Shown one piece after another: positions 9,014 to 17,700 of a stretch of DNA of 64,000 bases; positions within the stretch are counted from its first letter, which is position 1; each line of letters begins with the position of its first letter. The notes under the pieces were generated by a model. It ran no database searches. It saw nothing but the letters and a program-made list of their open reading frames with translations, and was not told the DNA's origin. A program made the translations under genes and the position numbers. The DNA comes from JAITMY01 sp031553765. GTDB lineage: Bacteria > Bacteroidota > Bacteroidia > Bacteroidales > UBA932. The stretch is from positions 496,001-560,000 of the forward strand of contig JAVBKY010000003.1 in the NCBI GenBank assembly GCA_031553765.1, in the 5' to 3' direction.

Positions 9014-9532
9014 TTAAAGCACTGCCTTTGCCGTGGCAACTTCACCTTGTACCAAGGTAACAGGAGTACCCTCGCTCAACTTTGGAAGCAACACCAATGC
9101 CACAGGAGTGGCGGTAAACGTGCGCTTTTCACCACGCGTAATCTTCACGTAAACATCCACGCCTGATGGTGTAGAAATAACGCGCTCCACTGCAATAGCT
9201 GTAGCCACATCGCTCGACTGGCAGGCAATAGCCACCACGGTATTTTTAGCAAAATCGGGCTGCACAATGGCGTTACCCATGGTACGCGCCATACCAAACT
9301 TATTGTAAAACGATGCCGAATCTTTTGACAAAACAAGGTTCACCTCATCTGCTAACTTCACCGTATTTTTCAAAAAGTAATTTTCCAGCAACGAAAATTG
9401 CAGCTCCGTGCGCGTAGCAGCGGTAACCGCGTTGGTTTGCGCTGTGGCATTAACCTCGCTTTTCTTTTGGGTGGTATTACCGCATGAAAAAGCAAGTGCG
9501 GCAAGGGTGAGAAGGATAAGGGATTTTTTCAT
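9014..9532 (-). CDS. PrcB-like C-terminal domain lipoprotein
   Basis: 172 residues. The signal peptide ends in AFSC-G, a lipobox at about residue 17. The later half (VDxxKNTVVAIA near residue 105, then short alternating strands ending in VTLVQGEV) resembles the PrcB C-terminal domain, which assists a Treponema surface protease. No protease gene adjoins it here. The ATG at 9532 is preferred over 9541 because a -7 box at 9556-9563 places the transcription start at about 9549. Confidence 0.65.
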   Translation of the reverse strand: MKKSLILLTLAALAFSCGNTTQKKSEVNATAQTNAVTAATRTELQFSLLENYFLKNTVKLADEVNLVLSKDSASFYNKFGMARTMGNAIVQPDFAKNTVVAIACQSSDVATAIAVERVISTPSGVDVYVKITRGEKRTFTATPVALVLLPKLSEGTPVTLVQGEVATAKAVL

Positions 9533-9555
9533 GATGTGCATTATATGGTGCTATA

Positions 9556-9563
9556 CAAAAATA
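9556..9563 (-). promoter_or_regulatory. Putative -7 box TATTTTTG
   Basis: Minus-strand TATTTTTG, 23 bases before the ATG at 9532. It lies between the dinD pseudogene stop and the lipoprotein start. Confidence 0.5.
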
Positions 9564-9569
9564 ATTACT

Positions 9570-10403
9570 CTAGTTTTTCTTTTTCCCCTTCAACAACTTT
9601 TTATCCTCACTCACCAAACGTCGTTGTACCTTTTTCACATCTTCCGCAGGCGGCAAATTCTCCGGAGTTATACTGCGCTCCAACAGCATTTTTCGAACCG
9701 CAGTATTGTTCTCCACATGCTCTCGTTCTATAGGTTGCTGCCCCTTAAGATCCTTTGCTTGCACATTCACACTTGTCATTTCGGCTGCAAGATCCTTTGC
9801 TTTTATGCTGATAGTGGGTAGGAAATCTGCAACTGGACGAGTAGTAGGAACTCCCATTTTTGTTTTTAAGAGTGGCGTGCTCAACCTAAACAATGCCTGA
9901 TCACCCTTGGAGCGAATAATGGCAAAACCCTTTTCATCCACACCACGTTCATACAATACACCTGACAACTGTTTCTCGGTTTGACTTAACTTCTCGCGAG
10001 CCTTCACACGCTCATATTCCAGCAATCGTTGCTCTACAACTTCTGCCCTACGCGTCTGCACCGCAAAATAGGTTTGAGCAAAAGCAACTTGTGATTTTTG
10101 ACTATCACCATTTTGAGCAACTAGGTAACAAGCGTAACGCGTAAGAAGAATGTCATCTATCTCTCTTTCAGCACCCTTCCCAACCTCGATCATCTTCCTG
10201 ACATCAGGAAAATGATCCCCCACATTTTCTCCGACATTTTGGCAGGAATTTTTAGCTTTCTCAATGGTTTTCAGAAAGTTCTACCACTTGGAATAGCCGA
10301 GTAGTTCTTGTAAATTCCTCGCACTCCAACATTCAACACCACTCAAATCGCACGCAGCAGCTTCAAATTGATCAAAAAGGAGTTTTATATCGGAGGTTTT
10401 CAT
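9570..10403 (-). pseudogene. dinD: dinD-like gene (DNA-damage-inducible protein D) with an internal amber codon
   Basis: Read from the ATG at 10403 the protein is 277 codons long, close to E. coli DinD (274 residues). It opens with MKTSDIKLLFDQFE and contains WSARNLQELLGYSKW; the next codon is TAG (10281-10283). The same frame then continues NFLKTIEKAKNSC...VGDHFPDV and on through LTRYACYLVAQNGD and FAVQTRRAE to the end. A GAG or CAG to TAG change explains it. A shorter reading could begin at the GTG at 10223. DinD is SOS-induced in E. coli and belongs to the BRO/DinD group. Without readthrough the full product is not made. Confidence 0.85.
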
Positions 10404-10492
10404 GTTAACAAATTACTAGCAAATAAAGGTAGCAAAAAATCTGTGCTTTATTCGCGAATTTTTGAAAAAGTAATTATTCCAATAAAAAAATG

Positions 10493-10500
10493 TATTTTTG
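10493..10500 (+). promoter_or_regulatory. Putative -7 box TATTTTTG for the Cas2-like operon
   Basis: Matches TAnnTTTG and overlaps the in-frame ATG at 10490, so translation must begin at the ATG at 10526. A TTTG at 10461 is too distant for ideal -33 spacing. Confidence 0.5.
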
Positions 10501-10525
10501 TTACCATGAAAATAACTGCAGGTCT

Positions 10526-11293
10526 ATGAGAATAAAAATAAAATATCTGCTATTAATTATTTTAGTGGCTCTTGTTGGAGGCTACATACTAGCCATGTTC
10601 GCTCCTTTCGATTTCTGGAGGTTAACCATTAAAGACGAGCCTATAAGCAAAGGTGAGCACTATAGTAATATAATTAGTGCAATTGGTGCGCTTGGAACCG
10701 TCTTTGCTGTTATAGTTGCATTGTTTTTAGAGGATATAAAATCATTTTTCAAAAAAGTTCACTTTGATATTCAATTTAAAAGTCATGAGATTCTAGAGGA
10801 GTTGGAGGAAACTCCTGACACTAGCAAAAAAGCAAAAAGATACCACAACGCTATACGCATTTTAAATACTGGAAATATTAATGCAAACAATTGTGAACTA
10901 TACATAGAATCTCTTATATATTCTAATGGCTCAATTAAAAACCCCATTCCACTGCCCATTAAAAATACACGTATTAGTTGGGAGTTCGAAAAAAGAGATG
11001 AAGTATACATTCCATCAATGGGGGAAAAGCTCATTGAGGTTATCGAAATCTTAGCACCAGAAGCGAAGTCCACACCTAGTGAAACAGCTGCCCAAATTCC
11101 TCCTAAACTAAAAATAGCAGGTGTAGAAACAAAGGATGAGTACATGGGCGGAAAATGGGTTGCGCATTTTTGTCTATACTCATCAAACGCCACTAGGCCC
11201 CATAAGTTTAAAATCATTATAGATTGGGATGGCTCATGGTATGAGCGTCAATCTGAAATGAAAAATGTTGTTGATATAAAATTAGAAAGATAA
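10526..11293 (+). CDS. Two-TM anchored protein, first gene of the Cas2-like operon
   Basis: 255 residues. TM1 spans about residues 7-26 (YLLLIILVALVGGYILAMFA) and TM2 about 45-65 (ISAIGALGTVFAVIVALFLE). The C-terminal 185 residues look like a soluble, beta-rich domain. The TM2-to-domain junction resembles a common class of bacterial membrane-anchored proteins of unknown function. Its TAA stop overlaps the next ATG by one base (TAATG), so the two are probably translationally coupled. The gene is visibly richer in A and T than purL or the FUSC gene, consistent with acquisition by transfer. I do not recognise the soluble domain. Confidence 0.75.
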   Translation: MRIKIKYLLLIILVALVGGYILAMFAPFDFWRLTIKDEPISKGEHYSNIISAIGALGTVFAVIVALFLEDIKSFFKKVHFDIQFKSHEILEELEETPDTSKKAKRYHNAIRILNTGNINANNCELYIESLIYSNGSIKNPIPLPIKNTRISWEFEKRDEVYIPSMGEKLIEVIEILAPEAKSTPSETAAQIPPKLKIAGVETKDEYMGGKWVAHFCLYSSNATRPHKFKIIIDWDGSWYERQSEMKNVVDIKLER

Positions 11294-11571
11294 TGGCAAA
11301 TACTATTTTAATAACTCATGATCCTGCTATTGATAGTGAGATTCTAAAAGATAGGATTAGATCATTAGGAAGAAATTACAATTTTTTTTCTAATTCATGG
11401 CTTGTTGAAACAGAGTTATCCGCTAAAGGTGTTTATGACAAACTCATAGTGGGAGAATTCGAACAATCTTCTATTCTCATTGTTCAAATAGAAACTGGCA
11501 TTCATGAGTACTGGGGACGAATGAACCCCTCTTTATGGGAATGGATCGAAGAAAAAAAGAGTAAAGTGTAA
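11293..11571 (+). CDS. Small Cas2-like (SinR-family) protein
   Basis: 92 residues. It begins with a short strand ILITHDP, then a helix, then NSWLVETELSAKGVYDKL and SSILIVQIE...W. This beta-alpha-beta-type order and the S-W-[LI]-V signature resemble SinR-family proteins, which share the ferredoxin-like fold of Cas2 and VapD. No cas1, CRISPR repeat or toxin partner is nearby, so a CRISPR role is not supported. It is coupled to the two-TM protein upstream and followed by a strong terminator. The fold assignment is from pattern resemblance only. Confidence 0.62.
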   Translation: MANTILITHDPAIDSEILKDRIRSLGRNYNFFSNSWLVETELSAKGVYDKLIVGEFEQSSILIVQIETGIHEYWGRMNPSLWEWIEEKKSKV

Positions 11572-11590
11572 AGTGTAATGATGCAAGAAA

Positions 11591-11636
11591 GGGTGGTAAA
11601 ACCCAACATGTCGATAGTTTTTACCACCCCTTTTTT
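11591..11636. terminator. Bidirectional terminator between the Cas2-like gene and purL
   Basis: GGGTGGTAAAA and TTTTACCACCC pair across a 17-base loop and are followed by TTTTTT on the plus strand. It serves the plus-strand operon and may also stop purL transcription arriving from the other side. Confidence 0.75.
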
Positions 11637-11699
11637 GCATGTATACCCAATGATCTTGATAGTTCATAACCCTGTGGGCAATACCTCCCCTTTATTTTT

Positions 11700-14600
11700 C
11701 TACGCACAACTCTCTACCCACTCCTTAGCCCTCACAAACGCCTCAATCCAAGGGGTAATTTCATCCTGCTTGTTGAGGTCGGGGTAGTAGGCGCAAGTCC
11801 ACGGGCTGATGGCGCGCTCAAGGTGCGGCATCATGGCAAGGTGGCGACCGTCGGCAGAGCAAATACCGGCCACAGCCGCGGGTGAACCGTTAGGGTTAGC
11901 AGGGTATGCGTCGTAGCCGTAGCGCAGCACCACGTTGTACTTGTCGGCACCTTGGGGCAACTCAAATTTACCTTCGCCGTGCGTTACCCAAATGCCCAAC
12001 TTAGCACCACTCAGCGAGCCAAGCATCACTGAGCTGTTTTGCGGCACTTCAACACCTATAAATTCACTTTCGAGCTTGTGCGAATCGTTGTGCAGCATAC
12101 GAGGTTTAACCTTATCGTTTGGTGTAATCAAGCCCAACTCCACCATCAGCTGACAACCGTTGCAAATACCAAGGCTGAGCGTATCGGGGCGAGCATAGAA
12201 CTTATCCAACGCTTGCTTTGCTTTTTCATTGTAGAGGAAGGCGCCTGCCCAACCTTTGGCTGAACCCAGTACGTCGGAGTTGGAGAAGCCACCAACAAAC
12301 ACAATCATGTTTACATCCTCCAGCGTTTCACGTCCGCTGATGAGGTCGGTCATGTGTACGTCCTTTACATCAAAACCAGCGAGGTGTAATGCCCATGCAG
12401 TTTCACGGTCGCACTGCGAACCTTTTTCACGAATAATGGCGGCACGTACTCCCGATTTTTCCTTACGGTAAGGGTTAATTTCATACTGCGCAAACTTACC
12501 CGTAAACTTTTGCGGCAAGCGGTACTGTATGGGTTGATTTTTGTAGTTTTCAAAGCGGGCTTTTGCCTGAATTTCGCCGCTTTGTTTTCTATCCAAAAGA
12601 TACGATGGCTTGTACCACACATCGCGCAACTCGTCGATATCCAGCTTGTATTTTTGTCCGTTGTGGAAAAGACGAAGCGCGCGAACTTCGGTAGGAGCAC
12701 CAATGGAAACAGCCTCAACACCGTAGCTATGCAGCAACTCTTTTACCGCTACTGCATCTTTTACTTGCAATACGATTGCGGGATTTTCGGCAAACAAAGC
12801 GTTGCCCAACTTACCCAGCGGTGTAAGGTCAACCTCAAGGCCACCCTCGGTATTGGCAAAGTTCATTTCAAGCAGCGTGGTTATCAAACCACCCGCTGAC
12901 ACGTCGTGTCCGGCAAGCACCAAGCCCTTGTCAATGAGCTCCTGCACGGCGGTAAACGCCTTTGCAAAGTAGGCTGCGTCGGCTACATCGGGGGCGGCGC
13001 CACCCAACTCTCCAACCACCTGTGCAGCGCTGCTGCCACCCAACGTAAGGGCAGTTTTACTCATGTTGATGTACAACAACGTGCTGTTGTCCACGTTGGT
13101 TTTCAGCACGGGGCTAACGCACTTGCGAATATCGGTAACCTCACCCACGGTAGATATAATCACGGTTCCGGGGGCATACACCTTTTTACCGTCAGGGTAT
13201 TTTTGCGTCATGGAAAGTGAATCCTTTCCGGTAGGAATGTTCAATCCCAAGGCTTGCGCAAAGTCGCTGGCAGCTTGCACAGCAGCGTATAGACGAGCGT
13301 CTTCACCCTCGTTTTTACAAGGCCACATCCAGTTGGCGCTAAGCGAAACACCCTTCAAGCCACCTTCAATGGGAGCCCACAAAAGGTTGGTAAGCGACTC
13401 GGCAATAGCCAAACGTGAACCCGCGCCAGCGTTGATAAGCGCGGCAGCAGGAGCATGACCAATGGAAGTTGCAATACCACGTTTTCCGTGGTAGTCGAGC
13501 GCAACAACTGCCACGTTATTTAGCGGTAGCTGAATCTCTCCGGCGCATTGCTGCATGGCAATTTTTCCGGTAACGGAACGGTCAACCTTGTTGGTAAGCC
13601 AATCCTTACAAGCCACTGCCTCCAACTTCAATACTTCCTCCAACAGCGACTCCCAGCTATCGTCCACATCAATGGCAGCGGGCGCTTTTTCGGTAATCGT
13701 AGCATCATCCTTCATCACCGTTTTTGGCGGGTTGCCAAACATATCGTCAAGCAACAAATCGATGGGTTTTTCGTGCGTTATAGGATTCTCGAAGGTGAAC
13801 TTCATATCGCCTGTAGTGCGACCAATTACGTACATGGGTGCGCGCTCACGCTCGGCAATACGGTGCAGCAAGGGCAAGTCTTCTTCGTGAACCACCAAGC
13901 CCATACGTTCCTGACTCTCGTTACCCACTATTTCCTTCGCGCTCAACGTGGGATCGCCAACGGGTAGCTTACTCAAATCAATCAAACCTCCGGTAGCTTC
14001 TACCAACTCCGAAAGGCAGTTGAGGTGTCCGCCCGCGCCGTGGTCGTGAATGGAAATAATAGGGTTTTTGGCACCTTCGCACAGCGCGCGAATGGCATTG
14101 CACACGCGTTTTTGCATTTCGGGGTTAGAGCGTTGCACAGCGTTGAGCTCAATGCCGCTGGCAAATTCGCCCGTAGCCACGCTGCTTACAGCGCCGCCAC
14201 CCATGCCAATGCGGTAGTTGTCGCCACCAAGCAACACCACCACATCGCCTACCTTTGGCGTATCTTTTAGGCTGTCTATTTTCTTACCAAAACCAACGCC
14301 TCCGGCCTGCATTATCACCTTATCGTAGCCATACATTTTGCCATCGTGCTCGTGCTCAAACGTAAGCAGCGAGCCGCAAATAAGGGGTTGACCGAACTTG
14401 TTACCAAAGTCGCTGGCACCGTTTGAAGCCTTAATCAAAATATCCTCAGGTGTTTGGTATAGCCAAGGGCGAGGCTCAAGGTGTTGCTCGGCATCCTTCA
14501 GGTTATCCTCAATGCGTGGGTACGAAGTCATGTACACCGCAGTTCCTGCAAGGGGTAGCGAACCTTTACCGCCGGCAATGCGGTCGCGAATTTCACCACC

Positions 14601-15398
14601 ACTACCGGTAGCCGCGCCGTTGAAAGGCTCTACAGTGGTTGGGAAGTTATGCGTTTCAGCTTTTAGCGAAATCACCGTTTCCATTTCGCTTGTCGCAAAA
14701 TAATCGGGTTTATCCTCGCTCACGGGAGCGAATTGCTCCACCACAGGGCCTTGTATGAACGCGCAGTTATCCTTGTAGGCGCTTATTACGCGGTTAGGGT
14801 TGGCTTGCGTAGTTTTTTTAATCAGCGCAAATAGGGTTGAGGGCATTTCCTTGCCATCAACTATAAACGTGCCGTTGAAAATTTTGTGACGGCAGTGCTC
14901 GGAGTTTACCTGCGAGAAGCCGAAAATTTCGCTATCGGTAAGCTTGCGTCCCAACTTCTTGCTCAAATCCTCCAGGTACTTTACCTCCTCGGCACTCAGT
15001 GCGAGTCCCTCCTTCTTGTTGTACGCCGCCACATCGTCAATGAACATAATGGGTTCGGGCGCATGCTCTACGGTAAACACATCTTGCGTCAGCCCCTGAT
15101 ACATGGCTTGCAGCATGGGGTCAAATTTCGACTTTTTGCTGGCAGCGGGGAAAAATTCTTCAATGCGCTTAATGCCCGTTAGGCCCATATTTTGGGTAAT
15201 TTCCACGGCATTGGTACTCCACGGAGTAATCATTTCGCGGCGCGGCCCTATGTAACTTTGCTTGGCGTCAAGCGACAAAGCATCAACACATTTTGCTCCC
15301 GAAAAAAGCCACTCCAACTTTTGGATATCATCTTTTTCAAGCGGGTTTTCGATGTTTACGGCAAGCACGCTGGCGGGGGATTGGAAGAAGAGAACCAT
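11700..15398 (-). CDS. purL: Phosphoribosylformylglycinamidine synthase, large single-chain form
   Basis: 1232 residues; catalyses FGAR to FGAM with glutamine and ATP, the fourth step of purine synthesis. Order: N-terminal PurS-like region, two AIRS-type ATP-grasp-like halves (for example ETHNFPTTVEPFNGAATGSGGE begins near residue 250), and a C-terminal class I amidotransferase. The nucleophile Cys is in LGICNGCQ, and the His-Glu pair is in MPHLERAI near the end. Length fits the large PurL of proteobacteria and Bacteroidales. The ATG at 15398 is retained because the sequence upstream turns into repeat-like AT-rich DNA. No other pur gene is adjacent. Confidence 0.97.
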   Translation of the reverse strand: MVLFFQSPASVLAVNIENPLEKDDIQKLEWLFSGAKCVDALSLDAKQSYIGPRREMITPWSTNAVEITQNMGLTGIKRIEEFFPAASKKSKFDPMLQAMYQGLTQDVFTVEHAPEPIMFIDDVAAYNKKEGLALSAEEVKYLEDLSKKLGRKLTDSEIFGFSQVNSEHCRHKIFNGTFIVDGKEMPSTLFALIKKTTQANPNRVISAYKDNCAFIQGPVVEQFAPVSEDKPDYFATSEMETVISLKAETHNFPTTVEPFNGAATGSGGEIRDRIAGGKGSLPLAGTAVYMTSYPRIEDNLKDAEQHLEPRPWLYQTPEDILIKASNGASDFGNKFGQPLICGSLLTFEHEHDGKMYGYDKVIMQAGGVGFGKKIDSLKDTPKVGDVVVLLGGDNYRIGMGGGAVSSVATGEFASGIELNAVQRSNPEMQKRVCNAIRALCEGAKNPIISIHDHGAGGHLNCLSELVEATGGLIDLSKLPVGDPTLSAKEIVGNESQERMGLVVHEEDLPLLHRIAERERAPMYVIGRTTGDMKFTFENPITHEKPIDLLLDDMFGNPPKTVMKDDATITEKAPAAIDVDDSWESLLEEVLKLEAVACKDWLTNKVDRSVTGKIAMQQCAGEIQLPLNNVAVVALDYHGKRGIATSIGHAPAAALINAGAGSRLAIAESLTNLLWAPIEGGLKGVSLSANWMWPCKNEGEDARLYAAVQAASDFAQALGLNIPTGKDSLSMTQKYPDGKKVYAPGTVIISTVGEVTDIRKCVSPVLKTNVDNSTLLYINMSKTALTLGGSSAAQVVGELGGAAPDVADAAYFAKAFTAVQELIDKGLVLAGHDVSAGGLITTLLEMNFANTEGGLEVDLTPLGKLGNALFAENPAIVLQVKDAVAVKELLHSYGVEAVSIGAPTEVRALRLFHNGQKYKLDIDELRDVWYKPSYLLDRKQSGEIQAKARFENYKNQPIQYRLPQKFTGKFAQYEINPYRKEKSGVRAAIIREKGSQCDRETAWALHLAGFDVKDVHMTDLISGRETLEDVNMIVFVGGFSNSDVLGSAKGWAGAFLYNEKAKQALDKFYARPDTLSLGICNGCQLMVELGLITPNDKVKPRMLHNDSHKLESEFIGVEVPQNSSVMLGSLSGAKLGIWVTHGEGKFELPQGADKYNVVLRYGYDAYPANPNGSPAAVAGICSADGRHLAMMPHLERAISPWTCAYYPDLNKQDEITPWIEAFVRAKEWVESCA

Positions 15399-15639
15399 AT
15401 AATTTAATTAAGAATTGACAATTAAAAATCAAGAATTGCAAAACACGAAATGCTGTATTGCAAATATTTACATATAAAGAAGAGGCTTTTAAACAAGTAA
15501 CGAAGATAAGCAACGAAAAGGGAATACACAAAAATAAATATTGACAGGCTGTGAGTTTTCTATTGAATTGAGAGGGCATTAGTTACAAAAATAGCCGAGG
15601 ATTATCCTCAGCTATTTAAAATTTGTATTTGCGTGATTA
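15399..15639. other. AT-rich gap upstream of purL
   Basis: A 241-base gap. It holds a short AATTGACAATTAAAAATC-type repeat (15410-15437), a family also seen near 24.1, 46.3 and 60.6 kb. I see no gene, clear -7 box or riboswitch-like fold; a purine riboswitch was looked for and not found. Confidence 0.5.
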
Positions 15640-16041
15640 TTACTGCGGCACGGCCTCATCTACTAGCCATTTTCCCTTATCGGATTGCACAAGGTACAAC
15701 GTTTCTGCATTATGACTTCTTCCCTTTTCCTCAAACTGATAGCGCACTTCAGCCTTTTTACCCATAAGTTTTACGTACTTGATATTCAAACTTGTTTTAC
15801 TTAGTGCATTGCGTCGTTGTGTAGCCTTTCCCTCGGGCAACTCCTTGATATATTTATCCATTTGATCCAAAAAAGCCACAGCATTAGGAGTTCCCAACTT
15901 TCGTGCTTTATCAAACTCCAGATTTTTGAAATACGTCAAATATTGAGTTGCTACATTCTTCACCTTGCGCTCTTCGCCACCTTTACATGAAGCATGCAAT
16001 AGGGCTAAAATGAGCATAGCAAAAAGGGTAATTTTTTTCAT
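15640..16041 (-). CDS. DUF4878-like lipoprotein
   Basis: 133 residues from the ATG at 16041. The signal peptide ends LLHASC-K, a lipobox. The mature protein begins with VKNVATQYLTYFKNLEFDKARKL and ends with a strand-rich LYLVQSDKGKWLVDE. This is the cone-shaped NTF2-like pattern of DUF4878 and related lipoproteins. The start is chosen because a -7 box at 16069-16076 lies 27 bases upstream; the longer reading from 16137 would begin before the promoter. Function unknown. Confidence 0.75.
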   Translation of the reverse strand: MKKITLFAMLILALLHASCKGGEERKVKNVATQYLTYFKNLEFDKARKLGTPNAVAFLDQMDKYIKELPEGKATQRRNALSKTSLNIKYVKLMGKKAEVRYQFEEKGRSHNAETLYLVQSDKGKWLVDEAVPQ

Positions 16042-16068
16042 AATGTTTCCGTCCTTTTGATGTAAATA

Positions 16069-16076
16069 CAAATATA
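16069..16076 (-). promoter_or_regulatory. Putative -7 box TATATTTG
   Basis: Minus-strand TATATTTG 27 bases before the ATG at 16041; it fixes the lipoprotein start. Confidence 0.55.
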
Positions 16077-16159
16077 CCCCATTATCGAATTCGCAAACCA
16101 CCCAAAACCTAATTTCCTTTAAATAAAAGCATCTCAACTCAAGATAAGCGAGTTAAACA

Positions 16160-17033
16160 TTACTTTTTAGCCTTTGGCAACGGCTGGGCAACACCCTTCC
16201 AGTCACTGTAAAGGTTAAGTACCTCCTCCATTTCTTGAATACTCCTCAACTTTGTTTTCTTTTTTTTTATTCTCTCCACCAGCTCTTGATCGTCATTAAA
16301 GTACACGACACCCCACTTTTTAAAGAAGCGATTGGCAGGCAGAATGGCTCCTACTTGTCCCTTGCCTATTTTTGTAGGCGCTTCCTCCCCCGGCCGCAGA
16401 GCATAATACCAAACGGCTGAACCAATAGCATCAGATGCGTATGCCCCCGCTAAACCATCCTCATTAATCACAAAACCTTCTCCGGTTATAAAGCCTGTAA
16501 TGATAGAGTTGTCAAACAATACCCTTACCCAACTGCCATGAGGCGTTACCGCCTAAATCAGGAAAGCCGGCAGAAAAAACCTCATCACCATCATGTACCT
16601 CTCCCTTTTTCAACGTAATAGCATTCTCAAATGCAGCCCCGGCCGGAAAGGCCACCAGCGCCAAATCCACATCCTTGCTCACGGCCACTATGGAGCAATT
16701 TTTATAGGCCGTAATGGCACCTCCTACAGCCTCAAACTCCACCGTTACACTCTCGGCCGCCCCCACCACGTGCCTATTGGTAATAAGGTGGTAAACACCG
16801 CCTTTGGCCTTGTAAACAAAACCTGAACCTTGTCCACCACCCTTTTCGGCATAAGCCTTAAAGCGGGCAGCAGAGGTAGAGTAGCCATCCTTTGCATACA
16901 CTTCGCTTAAGTTGAGTAAAAACTCGATAGTAGATTGATGATAGTGGGGGCCCACCTCCTTCAGCTCATTTTGAGCACAGGAAACAAATACGGCAGCCAA
17001 GAGGCAAATACAAGTCAGGAAAAACCTTATCAT
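16160..17033 (-). pseudogene. Trypsin-like serine protease, broken by internal deletion and frameshift
   Basis: The N-terminal part (17033 to about 16512) has a signal sequence ending VFVSC, then GSGFVYKAKGG, catalytic His in TNRHVVG and catalytic Asp in KDVDLALV, and runs to GFPDLGG...WQLGKGIV before TGA. The remaining part (16519 to 16160) continues in another frame with a plausible C-terminal extension but has no start codon of its own. The segment that should carry the serine (a GxSGGP motif) is absent from both. A piece of the middle was therefore lost with a frameshift, and the protease should be inactive. The start at 17033 fits a -7 box at 17057. Confidence 0.78.
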
Positions 17034-17056
17034 GATAAATTTAGTGAATTTTTGCA

Positions 17057-17064
17057 CAAAAATA
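17057..17064 (-). promoter_or_regulatory. Putative -7 box TATTTTTG of the broken protease gene
   Basis: Minus-strand TATTTTTG 23 bases before the ATG at 17033. It excludes the longer reading from 17072. Confidence 0.5.
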
Positions 17065-17700
17065 GATACCACCTTTCTTCAAAACAACCCATAACTCATT
17101 GAAAAACAAAATTTAACTGGGTTTTGTTAAGCAGAATTAGCTTCTTATTTAGCAATTTACGATAGTGAATTTATGGCCCCAATAGCATGTACTTTAAAAT
17201 ACGTAAATAGGATAGGTAAAGGTGAAATAATGAAAACTGCTGCTGTCGACATTATTTTCATAACCCGTATAAAATAGGAATCCTACCTCACCATATTTGT
17301 GACTTTATAGCGTTATCATCAGGTTAATTACCTATATTATTATTAACTTTTTACAAAAAAATAAACATGCTGAAAGCCATATATATTTTTCACTTAGTCT
17401 CATGATAAACACAACACAAACAAAATCAAACTATCAATGGTTTACACCATTATTTTAGGTAATATAGCTACCCGTTTTTAAGTAAGTTAAGGCCACAAAA
17501 ACTACGCGCTGCACATTTTTACGTAAAAACGGCTGAATCAAAATAAAGATTTCTATCACACACTAAGAGAACAGAGCTATTTTCCGTATTTTTGTCATGC
17601 ATTCCGGTGCTGTAATGCACAAAAAAACACAAGAACCTCATTTTTAGCAAGTAAAACATTCTGAGGATTGCGTTTACACTAAAAAATTGTTAAAAAACAA
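17065..17700. other. Long AT-rich intergenic region
   Basis: About 635 bases between the divergent protease remnant and the pseudouridine synthase, the longest gap in the window without REP-like hairpins. I see no open frame with a convincing product, no tRNA and no strong hairpin. Two partly similar stretches with ATTACCTATATTA (near 17330) and TTTTAGGTAATATAGC (near 17452) are imperfectly inverted. A -7 box lies at 17587-17594. A small RNA or a decayed gene is possible but unsupported. Confidence 0.4.
17587..17594 (+). promoter_or_regulatory. Putative -7 box TATTTTTG for the pseudouridine synthase
   Basis: Matches TAnnTTTG and would give a 5' leader of about 100 bases before the ATG at 17701. 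Confidence 0.45.

Noticed and set aside
11293..11571. Cas2-like protein as evidence of CRISPR-Cas
   Set aside because: There is no cas1, no effector and no array; the resemblance is to the SinR branch only.
11700..15398. Long open frames opposite purL
   Set aside because: They are antisense shadows with no recognisable protein features and lie fully within a strong gene.
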